Below are positions 10,315 through 20,774 of a stretch of DNA of 64,000 nt, piece by piece. Each line of letters begins with the position of its first letter. Position 1 is the stretch's first letter. The position numbers were made by a program, and so were the translations under genes. Under the pieces are notes generated by a model. It was given only the letters and a program-made list of their open reading frames with translations, made no database searches and was not told the DNA's origin. Source of the DNA: Caviibacterium pharyngocola (GTDB taxonomy: Bacteria; Pseudomonadota; Gammaproteobacteria; Enterobacterales; Pasteurellaceae); the NCBI RefSeq assembly GCF_002795405.1, contig NZ_PHGZ01000020.1:62001-126000 (forward strand), given 5' to 3'.

Positions 10315-10581
10315 ATGAATAAGGAAAAATACCATAATTTAATCTTTTTCACTCAAAATGATAAAATTGTCGCTAGAATACAAAACTTCTATAAAAAACA
10401 TCAGATTAAGCTTATTTTTAAATCTGTAACTACCTATTTTCATTTTAAATCTTACACTTTTTCTATTGAAAGAAATCAAGTATTTTCAGAAATAAAAGCC
10501 TTAAATGATAAATTGACTAAATCATTGCGAGTCAAATCGATCTTAATTATTCAACAAAATTGCTCAGATATTTCTTTCTAA
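10315..10581 (+). CDS. Hypothetical basic protein, 88 residues
   Basis: Not recognised. An 88-residue Lys- and Ile-rich product starting MNKEKYHNLIFFTQNDKIV, preceded by AGGATATAAGG. It is basic, in contrast to the acidic product just upstream; the two could form a pair. Strongly AT-rich. It may be a truncated end of a larger accessory gene. Confidence 0.4.
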   Translation: MNKEKYHNLIFFTQNDKIVARIQNFYKKHQIKLIFKSVTTYFHFKSYTFSIERNQVFSEIKALNDKLTKSLRVKSILIIQQNCSDISF

Positions 10582-11104
10582 ATCTGCTCTAAAAACAGAA
10601 AGGCTTATAATTTTTTTGATGCCATTGAAGATGAATATTTCCAAAATCCAAAGGAAATGACATTACCTTACCACCTTAGACTGATGACAAACCTGATTTA
10701 AATCGTATTTTATGTGTAGGATGGGCTTCAGCCCATCAAAAAAATATAATTATTTCAATATGATGGGCTAAAGCCCATCCTACTTAAGTATACTTTGTCA
10801 ATAAACTGAGGTGGGTTTACCACCTATTTTTGGCTGAGTCAGTGGACTTGTATAGCGCAGAAAAATCTTTTAAACCCTGTTTTCCGCAAGAAATCCTTCA
10901 TCCTGAATAATAAAGCCGGCTAAAATCCAGTATAATAGCAACATTTTATATACTTAATTAGCCAAGTAAGCTACATTTTAGCCTATATTTTTTTATGTAG
11001 GTTTCTATGAAACTTTAAAAAACCACTTAAAACTTATTGAAACTCGAGAGATGAATTAATCCATTTAAAATCAATAAGATAAAATAATTAGAACAGTGAT
11101 AAAT
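10582..11104. other. Intergenic stretch with gene remnant and REPIN-like palindrome
   Basis: 523 bp without an intact gene. Between about 10588 and 10701 the + strand keeps a coding-looking segment (NFFDAIEDEYFQNPKEM...) without a start, ending in TAA; it looks like the tail of a lost gene. A 68-bp paired palindrome follows at 10716-10783. A weak inverted repeat flanks that pair: ACCACCT...TGACAAA at 10663-10690, and its approximate complement at about 10795-10818. A small hairpin AGGTGG/CCACCT sits at 10810-10826. The last 200 bp before mutS are AT-rich. Confidence 0.5.
10716..10783. repeat. REPIN-like paired palindrome, copy 1
   Basis: Two palindromes in inverted orientation: GTAGGATGGGCTTCAGCCC then GGGCTAAAGCCCATCCTAC, separated by about 24 AT-rich bases. 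Total length is 68 bp, exactly that of the second copy at 32210-32277. The layout is that of REP doublets (REPINs), which are spread by REP-associated tyrosine transposases. Confidence 0.75.
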
Positions 11105-13681
11105 ATGGAAAATTTAATACAACACACCCCAATGATGCAACAATATCTGCGCTTAAAAGCGGAAAATCCCGACATTCTGTTATTTTATCGGATGGGTGAT
11201 TTTTACGAGCTTTTTTATGACGATGCTAAGAAAGCGGCGGCGTTGTTGGATATTTCGTTGACCAAACGCGGGCAGTCCGCAGGGCAGCCGATTCCGATGG
11301 CGGGTGTGCCTTATCACGCGGTGGAAGGCTATTTGGCGAAGTTGGTTCAATTAGGCGAAAGTGCGGCGATTTGTGAGCAAATCGGCGATCCTGCGACGGC
11401 AAAAGGGCCGGTGGAGCGTCAAATCGTGCGTGTTGTGACGCCGGGTACGGTCAGTGATGAAGCCCTATTACCGGAACGGCAAGACAATTTGATCGCAGCG
11501 GTATATCAAGAGAAAGAGCGTTTCGGTTTGGCAATGTTGGATATGACTTCCGGACGATTTCAGTTGAGCGAGCCGGAAAGCGGTGCGCAACTCTATGCGG
11601 AATTACAACGTATTCAACCGGTCGAATTGTTATATTGCGAGGATTTTCGCGATCTCGGTTTAATCGAAAATGCGAAGGGCTTGCGTCGTCGTCCGATTTG
11701 GGAATTCGAGTTAAAAACGGCGATTCAATTACTTAACCGCCAATTCGGTACGCAAGATTTGCGCGGTTTCGGCGTGGAAAAAGCCGTGCTAGGGCTATGC
11801 GCCGCCGGTTGTTTATTGCATTATGCCAAAGAAACCCAGCGCACCGCATTGCCGCATATTCAAAGTATTGCCTTGTTGCAAAGTTCGGACAATGTGCAAT
11901 TAGATGCCGCCACGCGGCGTAATTTGGAACTCACGCAAAATCTTGCCGGCGGCACGGAAAATACGCTGGCGGCAATTTTGGATCACTGCGTGACGCCGAT
12001 GGGCAGTCGCTTGTTAAAACGTTGGATTCATCAGCCGATTCGCGATATTACAAAATTGCGTCGTCGCCAACAGGCTATTAGTGAAGTGTTGCAACAAGAT
12101 TTGATTGGCGAATTACAGCCTTATCTTCAACAAGTCGGTGATATGGAACGCATTTTAGCGCGCGTAGCGTTATGTTCCGCCCGACCGCGCGATCTCACCC
12201 GTTTGCGCACTGCGTTAGCACAAATTCCTTTTATCCAACAAGTGTTACAAACGGAAAGTTGCGAAAATTTAACCGCACTTTCCCGTCAAATCGCAGATTT
12301 TTCGCCGCAATTTGATTTATTACAACGGGCGATTATTGATAATCCGCCGTTACTAATTCGCGACGGCGGCGTGATTGCGCCGGGCTATAATGCCGAACTG
12401 GACGAATGGCGCAGCTTATCCGACGGCGCCACGCGTTATTTGGAAGATCTGGAGCAGCGTGAACGCGAAAGCACCGGCATTGATACCCTGAAAATCGGCT
12501 TTAACGCCGTGCACGGTTATTACATTCAAATTAGCCAAGGGCAAGCGCACAAAGCACCGATTCATTATGTTCGTCGCCAAACCTTGAAAAATGCGGAACG
12601 CTATATTATTCCCGAGCTGAAAACTTACGAGGACAAGGTGCTGAAATCCAAGGGCGCGTCCTTAGCATTGGAAAAACAGCTCTATGAAGAAATTTTCGAC
12701 CAATTATTACCGCACTTAGGTGCATTGCAAGCCGCCGCGATGAGTTTGGCGGAGTTGGACGTTTTGGTGAATTTGGCGGAACGCGCGGACAGCTTAAATT
12801 ATGTTCAACCGCAATTTGTCGAAAAAATCGGCGTATCGATTCGAAACGGTCGGCATCCGGTGGTAGAACAAGTACTGAAAGAGCCTTTTATCGCCAATCC
12901 GACCGAGCTTTCGCCGCAGCGCCGTTTGTTGATCATCACCGGCCCGAATATGGGCGGTAAAAGCACCTATATGCGCCAAACCGCGCTAATTACGTTAATG
13001 GCGTACATCGGCAGTTTCGTGCCGGCGGAGCAAGCGACGATCGGGCCGATTGATCGTATTTTCACCCGAATCGGCGCTTCCGATGACTTGGCGTCCGGTC
13101 GCTCGACCTTTATGGTGGAAATGACGGAAATGGCGAATATTTTGCATCAAGCCACGCAAAATAGTTTAGTGTTGATTGATGAAATCGGGCGAGGCACCTC
13201 CACTTACGACGGCTTATCACTAGCTTGGGCCTGCGCCGAACAACTGGCGAAACAGCTACGCTCGCTTACCTTATTCGCTACCCATTATTTTGAATTAACT
13301 GTCTTGCCCGAACAAATCGACGGCGTGGTCAATGTTCATTTGGATGCCCTTGAACACCAAGACACCATCGCTTTTATGCACTCTGTGCAAGAAGGCGCTG
13401 CGAGCAAAAGTTACGGTTTAGCCGTCGCCGCCCTCGCCGGCGTACCACAAACGGTGATTAAATCGGCGAAACAAAAGCTCAAACAGCTGGAAAAATTGTC
13501 CGGCAAACAAACTCACGCGGAAATGACCGCACTTTTAACCCAATCGCAAGGCGAACTGGCATTAATGGAAGAAGATGACAACCGCCAAGCGTTGTTAGAA
13601 ATGCTGGAAAAATTGGATCCCGATGAAATGACGCCGAAACAAGCATTGGCGTATTTATATCAACTGAAGAAAATGTTGTAA
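11105..13681 (+). CDS. mutS: DNA mismatch repair protein MutS
   Basis: MutS recognises mismatches and recruits MutL. The start is set at the ATG at 11105 ([20 protein letters not shown]), giving 858 residues; an in-frame GTG nine bases upstream is possible. The mismatch-contact motif is [12 protein letters not shown] near residue 33, where the Phe stacks on the mismatch. The Walker A motif is [13 protein letters not shown] near residue 615, and the [12 protein letters not shown] signature and FATHYFEL follow. The C-terminal region ends with the helix-turn-helix dimer part [19 protein letters not shown]. Confidence 0.98.
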   Translation: MENLIQHTPMMQQYLRLKAENPDILLFYRMGDFYELFYDDAKKAAALLDISLTKRGQSAGQPIPMAGVPYHAVEGYLAKLVQLGESAAICEQIGDPATAKGPVERQIVRVVTPGTVSDEALLPERQDNLIAAVYQEKERFGLAMLDMTSGRFQLSEPESGAQLYAELQRIQPVELLYCEDFRDLGLIENAKGLRRRPIWEFELKTAIQLLNRQFGTQDLRGFGVEKAVLGLCAAGCLLHYAKETQRTALPHIQSIALLQSSDNVQLDAATRRNLELTQNLAGGTENTLAAILDHCVTPMGSRLLKRWIHQPIRDITKLRRRQQAISEVLQQDLIGELQPYLQQVGDMERILARVALCSARPRDLTRLRTALAQIPFIQQVLQTESCENLTALSRQIADFSPQFDLLQRAIIDNPPLLIRDGGVIAPGYNAELDEWRSLSDGATRYLEDLEQRERESTGIDTLKIGFNAVHGYYIQISQGQAHKAPIHYVRRQTLKNAERYIIPELKTYEDKVLKSKGASLALEKQLYEEIFDQLLPHLGALQAAAMSLAELDVLVNLAERADSLNYVQPQFVEKIGVSIRNGRHPVVEQVLKEPFIANPTELSPQRRLLIITGPNMGGKSTYMRQTALITLMAYIGSFVPAEQATIGPIDRIFTRIGASDDLASGRSTFMVEMTEMANILHQATQNSLVLIDEIGRGTSTYDGLSLAWACAEQLAKQLRSLTLFATHYFELTVLPEQIDGVVNVHLDALEHQDTIAFMHSVQEGAASKSYGLAVAALAGVPQTVIKSAKQKLKQLEKLSGKQTHAEMTALLTQSQGELALMEEDDNRQALLEMLEKLDPDEMTPKQALAYLYQLKKML

Positions 13682-13698
13682 GGGTAAATAGAGATAAG

Positions 13699-13735
13699 AA
13701 AAAAGCATAACGATTTGAGCGTTATGCTTTTTTTT
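13699..13735. terminator. Bidirectional terminator between mutS and yqhA
   Basis: A 14-bp stem (AAAAAAGCATAACG / CGTTATGCTTTTTT) with a 7-base loop and long A/T flanks, between convergent genes. Confidence 0.9.
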
Positions 13736-13739
13736 ACAA

Positions 13740-14291
13740 TTAATGACTTTTATGGCTGGTGCTATATAAAATTTTATCCGTATAAGCCATTGCAATCGCG
13801 GAAACCAAGAAACCTAAATGCAAAAACAGTTGCCACATCATTGTTTTTTCCGGCATATTGGCGGCATTGACGAAAGTTTGTAGCATATGGATCGACGAAA
13901 TGCTGATAATCGACATTGATAATTTCACTTTCAGCACTGAAGCGTTAACGTGACTTAACCATTCCGGTTCGTCCGGATGACCTTCGGTGTTCAGTTTCGA
14001 CACGAAAATCTCATAACCGCCGACAATCACCATCACCAGCAAATTGGCAATCATCACCACATCGATCAAATTTAACACCGCCAACATAATGGCATTGGAA
14101 TCCAAAACCGGCAGATCGACGATTAATTGCCAAAGGGATTTCATAAATTTATAGGCATAAATGCCTTGCACCACGATTAAACCCAAATAAATCGGCAGCT
14201 GCAACCAACGGCTGGCAAAAATAATATGGCTGAACAACGAAGGCGCTCGGCGCTTTTTCGTTTGTAATGCTGAAGAAGGTGTGTGTTCCAT
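13740..14291 (-). CDS. yqhA: YqhA-family (UPF0114) membrane protein
   Basis: A 183-residue inner-membrane protein with about four hydrophobic segments, at roughly residues 28-50, 70-92, 118-140 and 150-172. The family signature [18 protein letters not shown] near residue 83 and [17 protein letters not shown] near 125 are clear. The molecular role of this family is unknown. It is convergent with mutS and followed upstream by rmuC on the same strand. Confidence 0.88.
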   Translation of the reverse strand: MEHTPSSALQTKKRRAPSLFSHIIFASRWLQLPIYLGLIVVQGIYAYKFMKSLWQLIVDLPVLDSNAIMLAVLNLIDVVMIANLLVMVIVGGYEIFVSKLNTEGHPDEPEWLSHVNASVLKVKLSMSIISISSIHMLQTFVNAANMPEKTMMWQLFLHLGFLVSAIAMAYTDKILYSTSHKSH

Positions 14292-14361
14292 TTTTTTCCA
14301 AAACTAAGCTAATAATAAGGTTGAGAAAATTACCTGTTTTTTAACCGAATTTCAACGAATT

Positions 14362-15990
14362 TTACACTGATTTAACCTCATTTTGCGATTCGGCTTTCAA
14401 CGCGACTAATTTTTCCGTGTGAAAATCGTTGTTCAATAATTCCACCGTCGGCATTATTTTGTTGGCTTTGGCGGATAAATCCTTAAAGCGCTCGACTTTT
14501 CCGATTAAACCTTGCTGTCCGGTCAGCGCCGTCACCGTGCTGTTATAATGGTTACTCACGCCGGCAAGCGCGCCGCCCAATTTATTCAAACGTTCCGCCA
14601 CCAAACAGATTTGGTTATAAATTTCGCCGGATTTTTCGGCAATTTCCTTCGCTTCCGCATTGCCGCGTTCGATACGCCATAAATTCGCCACGGTGCGTAA
14701 AATCGGCATTAAAGTGGTGTGCGACACTAAAATCACGTTCTTTTCATAGCCGTAATTAAACAGCCCGCCGTCCAGTTTCATCGCTTCGATATAAGCCGGT
14801 TCCACCGCGACGAACATCAACACGAAATTCGGGCTGCGCATTCCGATCAAATTGCTGTAATCTTTGCGTGCCAAATCGTCGATATGATTTCTTAACGCCT
14901 TGACGTGTTCGCGCAAAAAGCTTTGTTTTGCATTTTCGTCCTCGGAATTGACCGCACTTTCATAAGCAACCAGCGACATTTTGCTGTCGATAATCAAATG
15001 TTTGTTATCAGGCAAGTGCAGCACGAAATCCGGATAATTATGTTTTCCCTGTTGATCTTTAAAATGCGCTTGCGCCGTGTAATGCGTATTTTCCAGCAAG
15101 CCGGCGGATTGCAGCGCGCCTTCCAGTTGCACCTCACCCCAGTTGCCCAACGTTTTTTTCTCGCCTTTTAATGCGGAAGTCAGATTATTCGCCTCTTTTG
15201 ACATCGTTAAACCGATATCCAGCACCTTTTTGATTTCCGCTTCTAAGCCCGCATTGCCTTTTAAGGATTCGGAATGAATTTCGTTCACCCGTTTTTGAAA
15301 ACCTTCGATTTGCTCGCGGAAAGGCTTAAGTAAAGTGTTCAACGCAGTTTGATTGGTTTGATTGAAACGCTCGGTTTTTTCCTCCAAAATCCGGTTTGCC
15401 AGATTTTGGAATTCCATGCTCATTTGTTGTTTGGTTTGTTGAAAATGTTGCTGCTGCTCAAGAAAATGCTTTTCTCTTTCCGCCAAACCGGTTTTCAGCT
15501 CGGTAAATTCTTGCGAAAGTGCGGTATGTTTTTCGCTTAAATCCGCCAATTCTCGTTCTTTGCGCAACATTGCTTGACGGCTTTGTTCCAGCTGAGTTTG
15601 CAAACTTTCCGCCTGCGCCGAGGCGATCCCGAACCGTTCTTTCAACGCGGTGATATGCGCTGCCACGGTTTCGTTGCGCGCTTGGGATTCATCAAATTCT
15701 TTTTGTAAATAGAGAATTTTTTCATCGCGTTCCGCTAAGCGAATTTGCAAACCTTCGGCGTGGGTTTGCGCGCGCACGGCGATTTGATCCGTTTGTTGTT
15801 TCGCCGCGGACAAGGTTTCGTGTTTATTTAATAATTGATTGAAATCATTGATATTTTTATTCAATTCTTGACGTAATTGCGTCACATCGCGTTTACGTTG
15901 CACGGCGACGGCAAGTAAAATCAGGCACAGCACACCGAAAAACAGCACCGCGCCGAGTAATTGATCTTGGGTAAATTCAAGCATAATCAT
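14362..15990 (-). CDS. rmuC: DNA recombination protein RmuC
   Basis: RmuC limits rearrangements at inverted repeats and is thought to be a nuclease-like protein. The 542-residue product has one N-terminal membrane helix (about residues 9-27), a long coiled coil from about 30 to 200, and the conserved RmuC domain from about 260. Key segments are WGEVQLEGALQSAGL, YPDFVLHLPDNKHLIIDSK (the D...D-K pattern of a PD-(D/E)XK fold) and NFVLMFVAVEPAY. The start could be the ATG at 15990 or the one at 15984. Confidence 0.93.
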   Translation of the reverse strand: MIMLEFTQDQLLGAVLFFGVLCLILLAVAVQRKRDVTQLRQELNKNINDFNQLLNKHETLSAAKQQTDQIAVRAQTHAEGLQIRLAERDEKILYLQKEFDESQARNETVAAHITALKERFGIASAQAESLQTQLEQSRQAMLRKERELADLSEKHTALSQEFTELKTGLAEREKHFLEQQQHFQQTKQQMSMEFQNLANRILEEKTERFNQTNQTALNTLLKPFREQIEGFQKRVNEIHSESLKGNAGLEAEIKKVLDIGLTMSKEANNLTSALKGEKKTLGNWGEVQLEGALQSAGLLENTHYTAQAHFKDQQGKHNYPDFVLHLPDNKHLIIDSKMSLVAYESAVNSEDENAKQSFLREHVKALRNHIDDLARKDYSNLIGMRSPNFVLMFVAVEPAYIEAMKLDGGLFNYGYEKNVILVSHTTLMPILRTVANLWRIERGNAEAKEIAEKSGEIYNQICLVAERLNKLGGALAGVSNHYNSTVTALTGQQGLIGKVERFKDLSAKANKIMPTVELLNNDFHTEKLVALKAESQNEVKSV

Positions 15991-16055
15991 TCCTTCTTCG
16001 AGCGATTAAGTATAAACTAAATTTATCCGATTCAACCGATTTAAACACGAATATT

Positions 16056-16652
16056 ATGCAAAATACTCAACTTTATCTTGCCTCCGGTAGCCCGCGCCGT
16101 TTGCAGCTTTTACAACAACTCGGTTTGCAAATCGAGGTGTTCGCCGCGGAAATCGACGAAACGCCGTCGCCGATGGAGACGCCGCAGCATTATGTGCAAC
16201 GAATGGCGCGCGAGAAAAATCAGGCGGCGCGCACGTTGTGGCAAAAACAGCGCGGAAACGCACCGCACTTGCCCGTGCTGTCCGCCGATACGATTGTGGT
16301 GTCGAACGGGCAAATTCTCGGCAAACCGCGCGATGCGGCGCACGCGAAAGCAATGTTGCGACAACTTTCCGCTAGCACGCACCAAGTTTTGACCGCCCTT
16401 TGTTTATCTTATGAAAATCAACTGCTGAGCGATTTGAATATCAGTCAGGTGCGGTTTCGTGCCTTAACGGAGGCGGAAATCGACGGTTATATTCGCAGCA
16501 GCGAGCCGCTGGATAAAGCCGGCGCTTACGGTATTCAAGGCTTGGGCGGGATTTTTATCGAACATATTGAAGGTAGTTTCACCGGCGTAATGGGCTTGCC
16601 GATTTTCGAGTGCGCGCAATTATTGCGCCGAGCGGGCGTGAATTTATTGTAA
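16056..16652 (+). CDS. maf: Maf-family nucleotide pyrophosphatase
   Basis: Maf proteins hydrolyse non-canonical or excess nucleoside triphosphates; this subgroup (YhdE-like) is known to act on dTTP and UTP. The 198-residue protein has LASGSPRRLQLLQQL at residues 7-21, DTIVVSNGQILGKPRD near 79-94 with the catalytic Asp, and AGAYGIQG..IEGSFTGVMGLPI near 156-182. It is first in a row with yrdD, tsaC and aroE; the gap to yrdD is 51 bp. Confidence 0.93.
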   Translation: MQNTQLYLASGSPRRLQLLQQLGLQIEVFAAEIDETPSPMETPQHYVQRMAREKNQAARTLWQKQRGNAPHLPVLSADTIVVSNGQILGKPRDAAHAKAMLRQLSASTHQVLTALCLSYENQLLSDLNISQVRFRALTEAEIDGYIRSSEPLDKAGAYGIQGLGGIFIEHIEGSFTGVMGLPIFECAQLLRRAGVNLL

Positions 16653-16703
16653 AATCACGCGTTTGTTGTTAATCTCAAGGCGAATTATTTTTCAGGAACG
16701 ATT

Positions 16704-17276
16704 ATGAGCGACAGCCTTTTTCAACCGACCAAACACGACGAACGTTGCCCGCAATGTCAGGGAATATTGCAGATTAAACGCGGCAAGAAAGGACTGTTTT
16801 TAGGCTGTTCCAATTATCCCGATTGCACTTATTTAAAACCCTTAGGGCCGCAAATCGAACCGAAAGTATTGAAAGATCTTGAACAGCATTGTCCGAAGTG
16901 CGGTCATTTTTTGCAATTAAAACAAGGGCATTACGGAATGTTTATCGGCTGTAGCGATTATCCGAATTGCCGTTTCAGCGTGCGTCCCGATGAACAAGAA
17001 AATGAGGCGCAAAGCGAGCAAGAATCCGAGGTGGCGTTGAGCTGTCCGGAATGTCAACGCGGGCATTTGGTTGCGCGGCGCGGCAGACAAGGTAAACCGT
17101 TTTATGCTTGCGATCGTTTCCCGAAATGCAAATTTACTTTACCGAGCAAGCCTTATTCCGTGGATTGTCCGCAATGCGGCGGGCAGGTTTGTATGCTGAA
17201 AAAAACGACGGAAACGCACCGCACTTGGCAGTGCGCGAATAAAACCTGTCGTCATTTATTTGAAACCGAACAATGA
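16704..17276 (+). CDS. yrdD: Topoisomerase-type zinc-finger protein YrdD
   Basis: A 190-residue protein made of four zinc ribbons like those at the C-terminus of topoisomerase I. The CPxC pairs start at about residues 15, 63, 113 and 152, each followed by a C(S/A)xYPxC or related second half ([30 protein letters not shown]). It presumably binds single-stranded nucleic acid; its cellular role is not defined. The stop overlaps the tsaC start (ATGA), so the two are translationally coupled, as in the E. coli yrdD-tsaC-aroE cluster. Confidence 0.92.
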   Translation: MSDSLFQPTKHDERCPQCQGILQIKRGKKGLFLGCSNYPDCTYLKPLGPQIEPKVLKDLEQHCPKCGHFLQLKQGHYGMFIGCSDYPNCRFSVRPDEQENEAQSEQESEVALSCPECQRGHLVARRGRQGKPFYACDRFPKCKFTLPSKPYSVDCPQCGGQVCMLKKTTETHRTWQCANKTCRHLFETEQ

Positions 17277-17824
17277 ATCTTCAACAACTTGTCGCACAAC
17301 TTCAACAACAGCAAGTGATTGCCTATCCGACCGAAGCGGTTTTCGGTTTAGGATGCGATCCGCGAAGTGAAAGTGCGGTGCGAAAATTACTCGATTTAAA
17401 ACAACGCCCGATAGAAAAAGGGCTGATTTTGGTGGCGCCGGATTTGACTTATCTGCGTCCGTTTATCGATGCGGAAAAGCTGAACGACGCACAATGGCAA
17501 CGATTAAACGCCGAATACGCGCGCCCAACCACTTGGGTGGTTCCCGCGCATCCGGATACGCCGCGATTTTTAACCGGACGTTTTGACAGCATTGCGATTC
17601 GGCTGTGTCGGCACGAGGCGGTTAAAATGTTGTGCGAACAAAGCGGATTGGCGCTCACGTCAACCAGCGCCAATCTTAGCGGTCAGCCGCCTTGCCGTTC
17701 TGCGCAAGAAGTGCGGTCACAATTCGGCGAACATTTTCCGGTGTTGGATATGGCGGTGGGCAACGCCGTCAATCCGTCGGAAATTCGCGATTTGTTGACA
17801 AATCAATTATTTAGACAAGGTTAA
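17273..17824 (+). CDS. tsaC: Threonylcarbamoyl-AMP synthase
   Basis: Makes threonylcarbamoyl-AMP from threonine, bicarbonate and ATP for the t6A37 modification of tRNAs reading ANN codons. The 183-residue single-domain YrdC fold shows [16 protein letters not shown] at about 15-30, [13 protein letters not shown] near 43 and [17 protein letters not shown] near 128, all typical. It overlaps yrdD by 4 bp and lies 6 bp before aroE. Confidence 0.95.
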   Translation: MNLQQLVAQLQQQQVIAYPTEAVFGLGCDPRSESAVRKLLDLKQRPIEKGLILVAPDLTYLRPFIDAEKLNDAQWQRLNAEYARPTTWVVPAHPDTPRFLTGRFDSIAIRLCRHEAVKMLCEQSGLALTSTSANLSGQPPCRSAQEVRSQFGEHFPVLDMAVGNAVNPSEIRDLLTNQLFRQG

Positions 17825-18634
<810 letters not shown>

Positions 18635-18645
18635 TGTTTCAACAC

Positions 18646-18745
18646 ACAGAGCCTCACAAGAGCGAGGCCCTATGTGTTGCCCTGAATTGGAAGAGGTTAC
18701 GCCTCTTCCAATTAAATTATCCGCCATAAATGGCGGGGTTTCAAC
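18646..18745 (+). repeat. Three tandem hairpins, possible transposon-end remnant
   Basis: GCCTC...GAGGC nested between ACACA and TGTGT (18640-18675), then TTGGAAGAGG/CCTCTTCCAA around TTACG (18687-18711), then CCGCCAT/ATGGCGG (18721-18736), followed by GGTTTCAACC. Closely spaced hairpins ending in GGTTTCAA resemble the right ends of IS200/IS605-type elements, where TnpB guide RNA scaffolds are encoded. No transposase or TnpB gene is next to it, so it would be an orphan end. This is resemblance, not proof. Confidence 0.4.
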
Positions 18746-18810
18746 CATAAGGTAGATATTTGATGAAAGTGCGGTTAAATTTATTGCAATTTCGGCGAAA
18801 ATAACGACAA

Positions 18811-18847
18811 AATGACGGATAATTTTTAACAATCCGTCATTTTTTTA
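18811..18847 (+). terminator. Intrinsic terminator downstream of aroE
   Basis: AATGACGGAT / ATCCGTCATT stem with an 11-base AT-rich loop followed by TTTTTT. Confidence 0.85.
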
Positions 18848-19096
18848 TTCTTAGCTTTTTATTCGGCAATTTCCCTTGTTTTTTAGCGATAAAAATTAAG
18901 CAAAACGATTAATTAAATTATCTTACTAAATTTAATAATTTTAGTAGAATAAAAAACTAAAAATTTTTACTTTTATCCTGTAAAAGTGAGTTATTTTTTA
19001 TAAATTTGATATTTTTATCTATTGACGGGAAAACGTTTTGCGCGCTATATTTTTAGACCTTTACATTTATTTAACGTTCTACTAAAGGTTATTACT

Positions 19097-20605
19097 ATGG
19101 CACAATCAACGGCTAAACGCGAAACGTTCTCCGGACGTCGCGCATTTATTATCGCCGCAATCGGTTCTGCAGTCGGCTTGGGAAATATTTGGCGTTTCCC
19201 TTATACAACATATGAAAACGGCGGCGGCGCATTTATTATTCCTTATCTTATCGCGCTTCTTACCGCAGGGATTCCGCTTTTATTTTTAGATTACGCCATC
19301 GGACATCGCCATCGCGGCGGCGCGCCGTTGTCTTATCGTCGTTTCAGCCCACACTTTGAAACCTTCGGCTGGTGGCAAGTGATGGTGAATGTCATCATCG
19401 GGATTTATTACGCCGTGGTGCTCGGTTGGGCGGCAAGCTACACCTATTTCTCATTTAACACCGCGTGGGGTGATAAACCAATCGACTTCTTTATCGGCGA
19501 ATTTTTGAAAATGGGTGATATTACTCAAGGCGTCAGCTTTGAATTCGTCGGAATGATTACGGGCCCATTGATTGCCGTTTGGCTGGTAGCGCTCGGCGTA
19601 TTGGCGCTCGGCATACAAAAAGGGATTGCTAAATCCTCCGGTATTTTAATGCCGATTTTAGTGGTGATGTTTATTATTTTGGTGGTTTCCGCCTTATTCT
19701 TACCGGGCGCAGCAAAAGGTTTAGACGCATTATTTACGCCGGATTGGTCGAAACTTTCCAGCCCAAGCGTTTGGATCGCCGCATACGGACAAATTTTCTT
19801 CTCACTTTCCATTTGTTTCGGCATTATGATCACCTACGCCTCTTATTTGAAAAAAGATTCGGATTTAACCGGCAGCGGCTTAGTGGTCGGTTTTGCTAAC
19901 AGTAGTTTCGAATTATTAGCCGGTATCGGTGTGTTTGCCGCCCTCGGTTTTATGGCGACGGCAGCCGGTCAAGAAGTAAGCGAAGTAGCGAAAGGCGGTA
20001 TCGGCTTGGCATTCTTCGCCTTCCCGACCATTATTAACGAAGCACCGTTCGGTCAAGTGCTCGGCGTATTATTCTTCGGTTCTTTAACCTTCGCCGCATT
20101 AACATCATTTATCTCGGTAATCGAAGTTATTATTTCCGCGGTACAAGATAAATTAAGAATGCGCCGCGTGAAGGCAACTTTCGTGGTCGGTATCCCGATG
20201 ATGTTCGTTTCAGTATTGTTATTCGGCACCACCACAGGTTTACCGATGCTTGACGTGTTGGATAAATTCGTCAACTATTTCGGTATCGTCGCCGTTGCGT
20301 TCGTTTCCTTAATCGCCATCGTCGCCAACGAAAAACTCGGCATTTTGGGCGATCACTTAAACGAAACTTCTTCGTTTAAAGTCGGTTTCTTCTGGCGCTT
20401 ATGCATCGTATTAACCACCGGTATCTTAGCATTTATGCTATTCAGCGAAGGGGCGAAAGTGTTCTCCGAAGGCTACGAAGGCTACCCGAGCTGGTTCGTT
20501 AATACCTTCGGCTGGGGAATGTCCGTCGCCTTACTTGTCGTCTCCTTCCTCCTTTCCCGTTTAAAATGGAAAGACGAAGAATTAGCCGTTAAAAAAGGAG
20601 AATAA
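19097..20605 (+). CDS. Sodium-dependent amino-acid importer (NSS family, MetP-like)
   Basis: A 502-residue neurotransmitter:sodium symporter family protein with about 12 membrane helices. The first helix has the family signature [23 protein letters not shown] (residues about 17-39; quoted in part as [14 protein letters not shown]), which forms the sodium and substrate site. The start is the ATG at 19097 behind AAAGGT; the frame runs open to 19022 but the extra residues have no family counterpart. A 30-residue hydrophobic partner gene follows one base after the stop. In Corynebacterium such pairs (MetP-MetS) import methionine and alanine; that substrate is an inference here. Confidence 0.9.
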   Translation: MAQSTAKRETFSGRRAFIIAAIGSAVGLGNIWRFPYTTYENGGGAFIIPYLIALLTAGIPLLFLDYAIGHRHRGGAPLSYRRFSPHFETFGWWQVMVNVIIGIYYAVVLGWAASYTYFSFNTAWGDKPIDFFIGEFLKMGDITQGVSFEFVGMITGPLIAVWLVALGVLALGIQKGIAKSSGILMPILVVMFIILVVSALFLPGAAKGLDALFTPDWSKLSSPSVWIAAYGQIFFSLSICFGIMITYASYLKKDSDLTGSGLVVGFANSSFELLAGIGVFAALGFMATAAGQEVSEVAKGGIGLAFFAFPTIINEAPFGQVLGVLFFGSLTFAALTSFISVIEVIISAVQDKLRMRRVKATFVVGIPMMFVSVLLFGTTTGLPMLDVLDKFVNYFGIVAVAFVSLIAIVANEKLGILGDHLNETSSFKVGFFWRLCIVLTTGILAFMLFSEGAKVFSEGYEGYPSWFVNTFGWGMSVALLVVSFLLSRLKWKDEELAVKKGE

Positions 20606-20606
20606 A

Positions 20607-20699
20607 ATGAGTTCTATTGCAATCGTTATGATGGTTATTGCGTTAGTGATTATTTGGGGTGGCTTGCTCTATTCAATCAAACGCTTACCGAAAGAATAA
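20607..20699 (+). CDS. metS: MetS-like small transporter subunit, 30 residues
   Basis: A tiny single-helix membrane protein: MSSIAIVMMVIALVIIWGG, then LLYSIKRLPKE. It has a good ribosome site (AAGGAG) that overlaps the end of the transporter gene, and starts one base after its stop. Length, single helix, basic C-terminal tail and position match the MetS family of small subunits of methionine/alanine importers. It is short enough to be missed by default gene finders. Confidence 0.85.
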   Translation: MSSIAIVMMVIALVIIWGGLLYSIKRLPKE

Positions 20700-20710
20700 T
20701 TTCTTTCAAA

Positions 20711-20752
20711 AAAACCACCGCACTTTTATGCCGGAAGTGCGGTGGTTTTTAA
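20711..20752. terminator. Inverted uptake-signal terminator after metS
   Basis: AAAACCACCGCACTT and AAGTGCGGTGGTTTT pair around a 9-base loop with T-rich tail. It separates the importer genes from the convergent LysE gene. Confidence 0.9.
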
Positions 20753-20774
20753 TTATTTTTATCCTGTCTAATAC

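Larger units (their letters stand above)
18635..19096. other. Intergenic region with tandem hairpins and terminator
   Basis: 462 bp without a gene. It starts with three hairpins in a row (18646-18736, listed separately), then a single AAGTGCGGT, a strong intrinsic terminator (18811-18847) and about 250 bp of AT-rich sequence up to the transporter start at 19097. Confidence 0.6.

Noticed and set aside
14905-15171. Open frames opposite rmuC and other core genes
   Set aside because: They are antisense shadows with no ribosome site, conserved domain or plausible composition; the same holds for those opposite proS, ilvC, recQ and ordL.
19022-19096. Extended N-terminus of the sodium symporter
   Set aside because: It starts at a non-ATG codon in AT-rich promoter sequence with no ribosome site; the ATG at 19097 has one and gives the family N-terminus.
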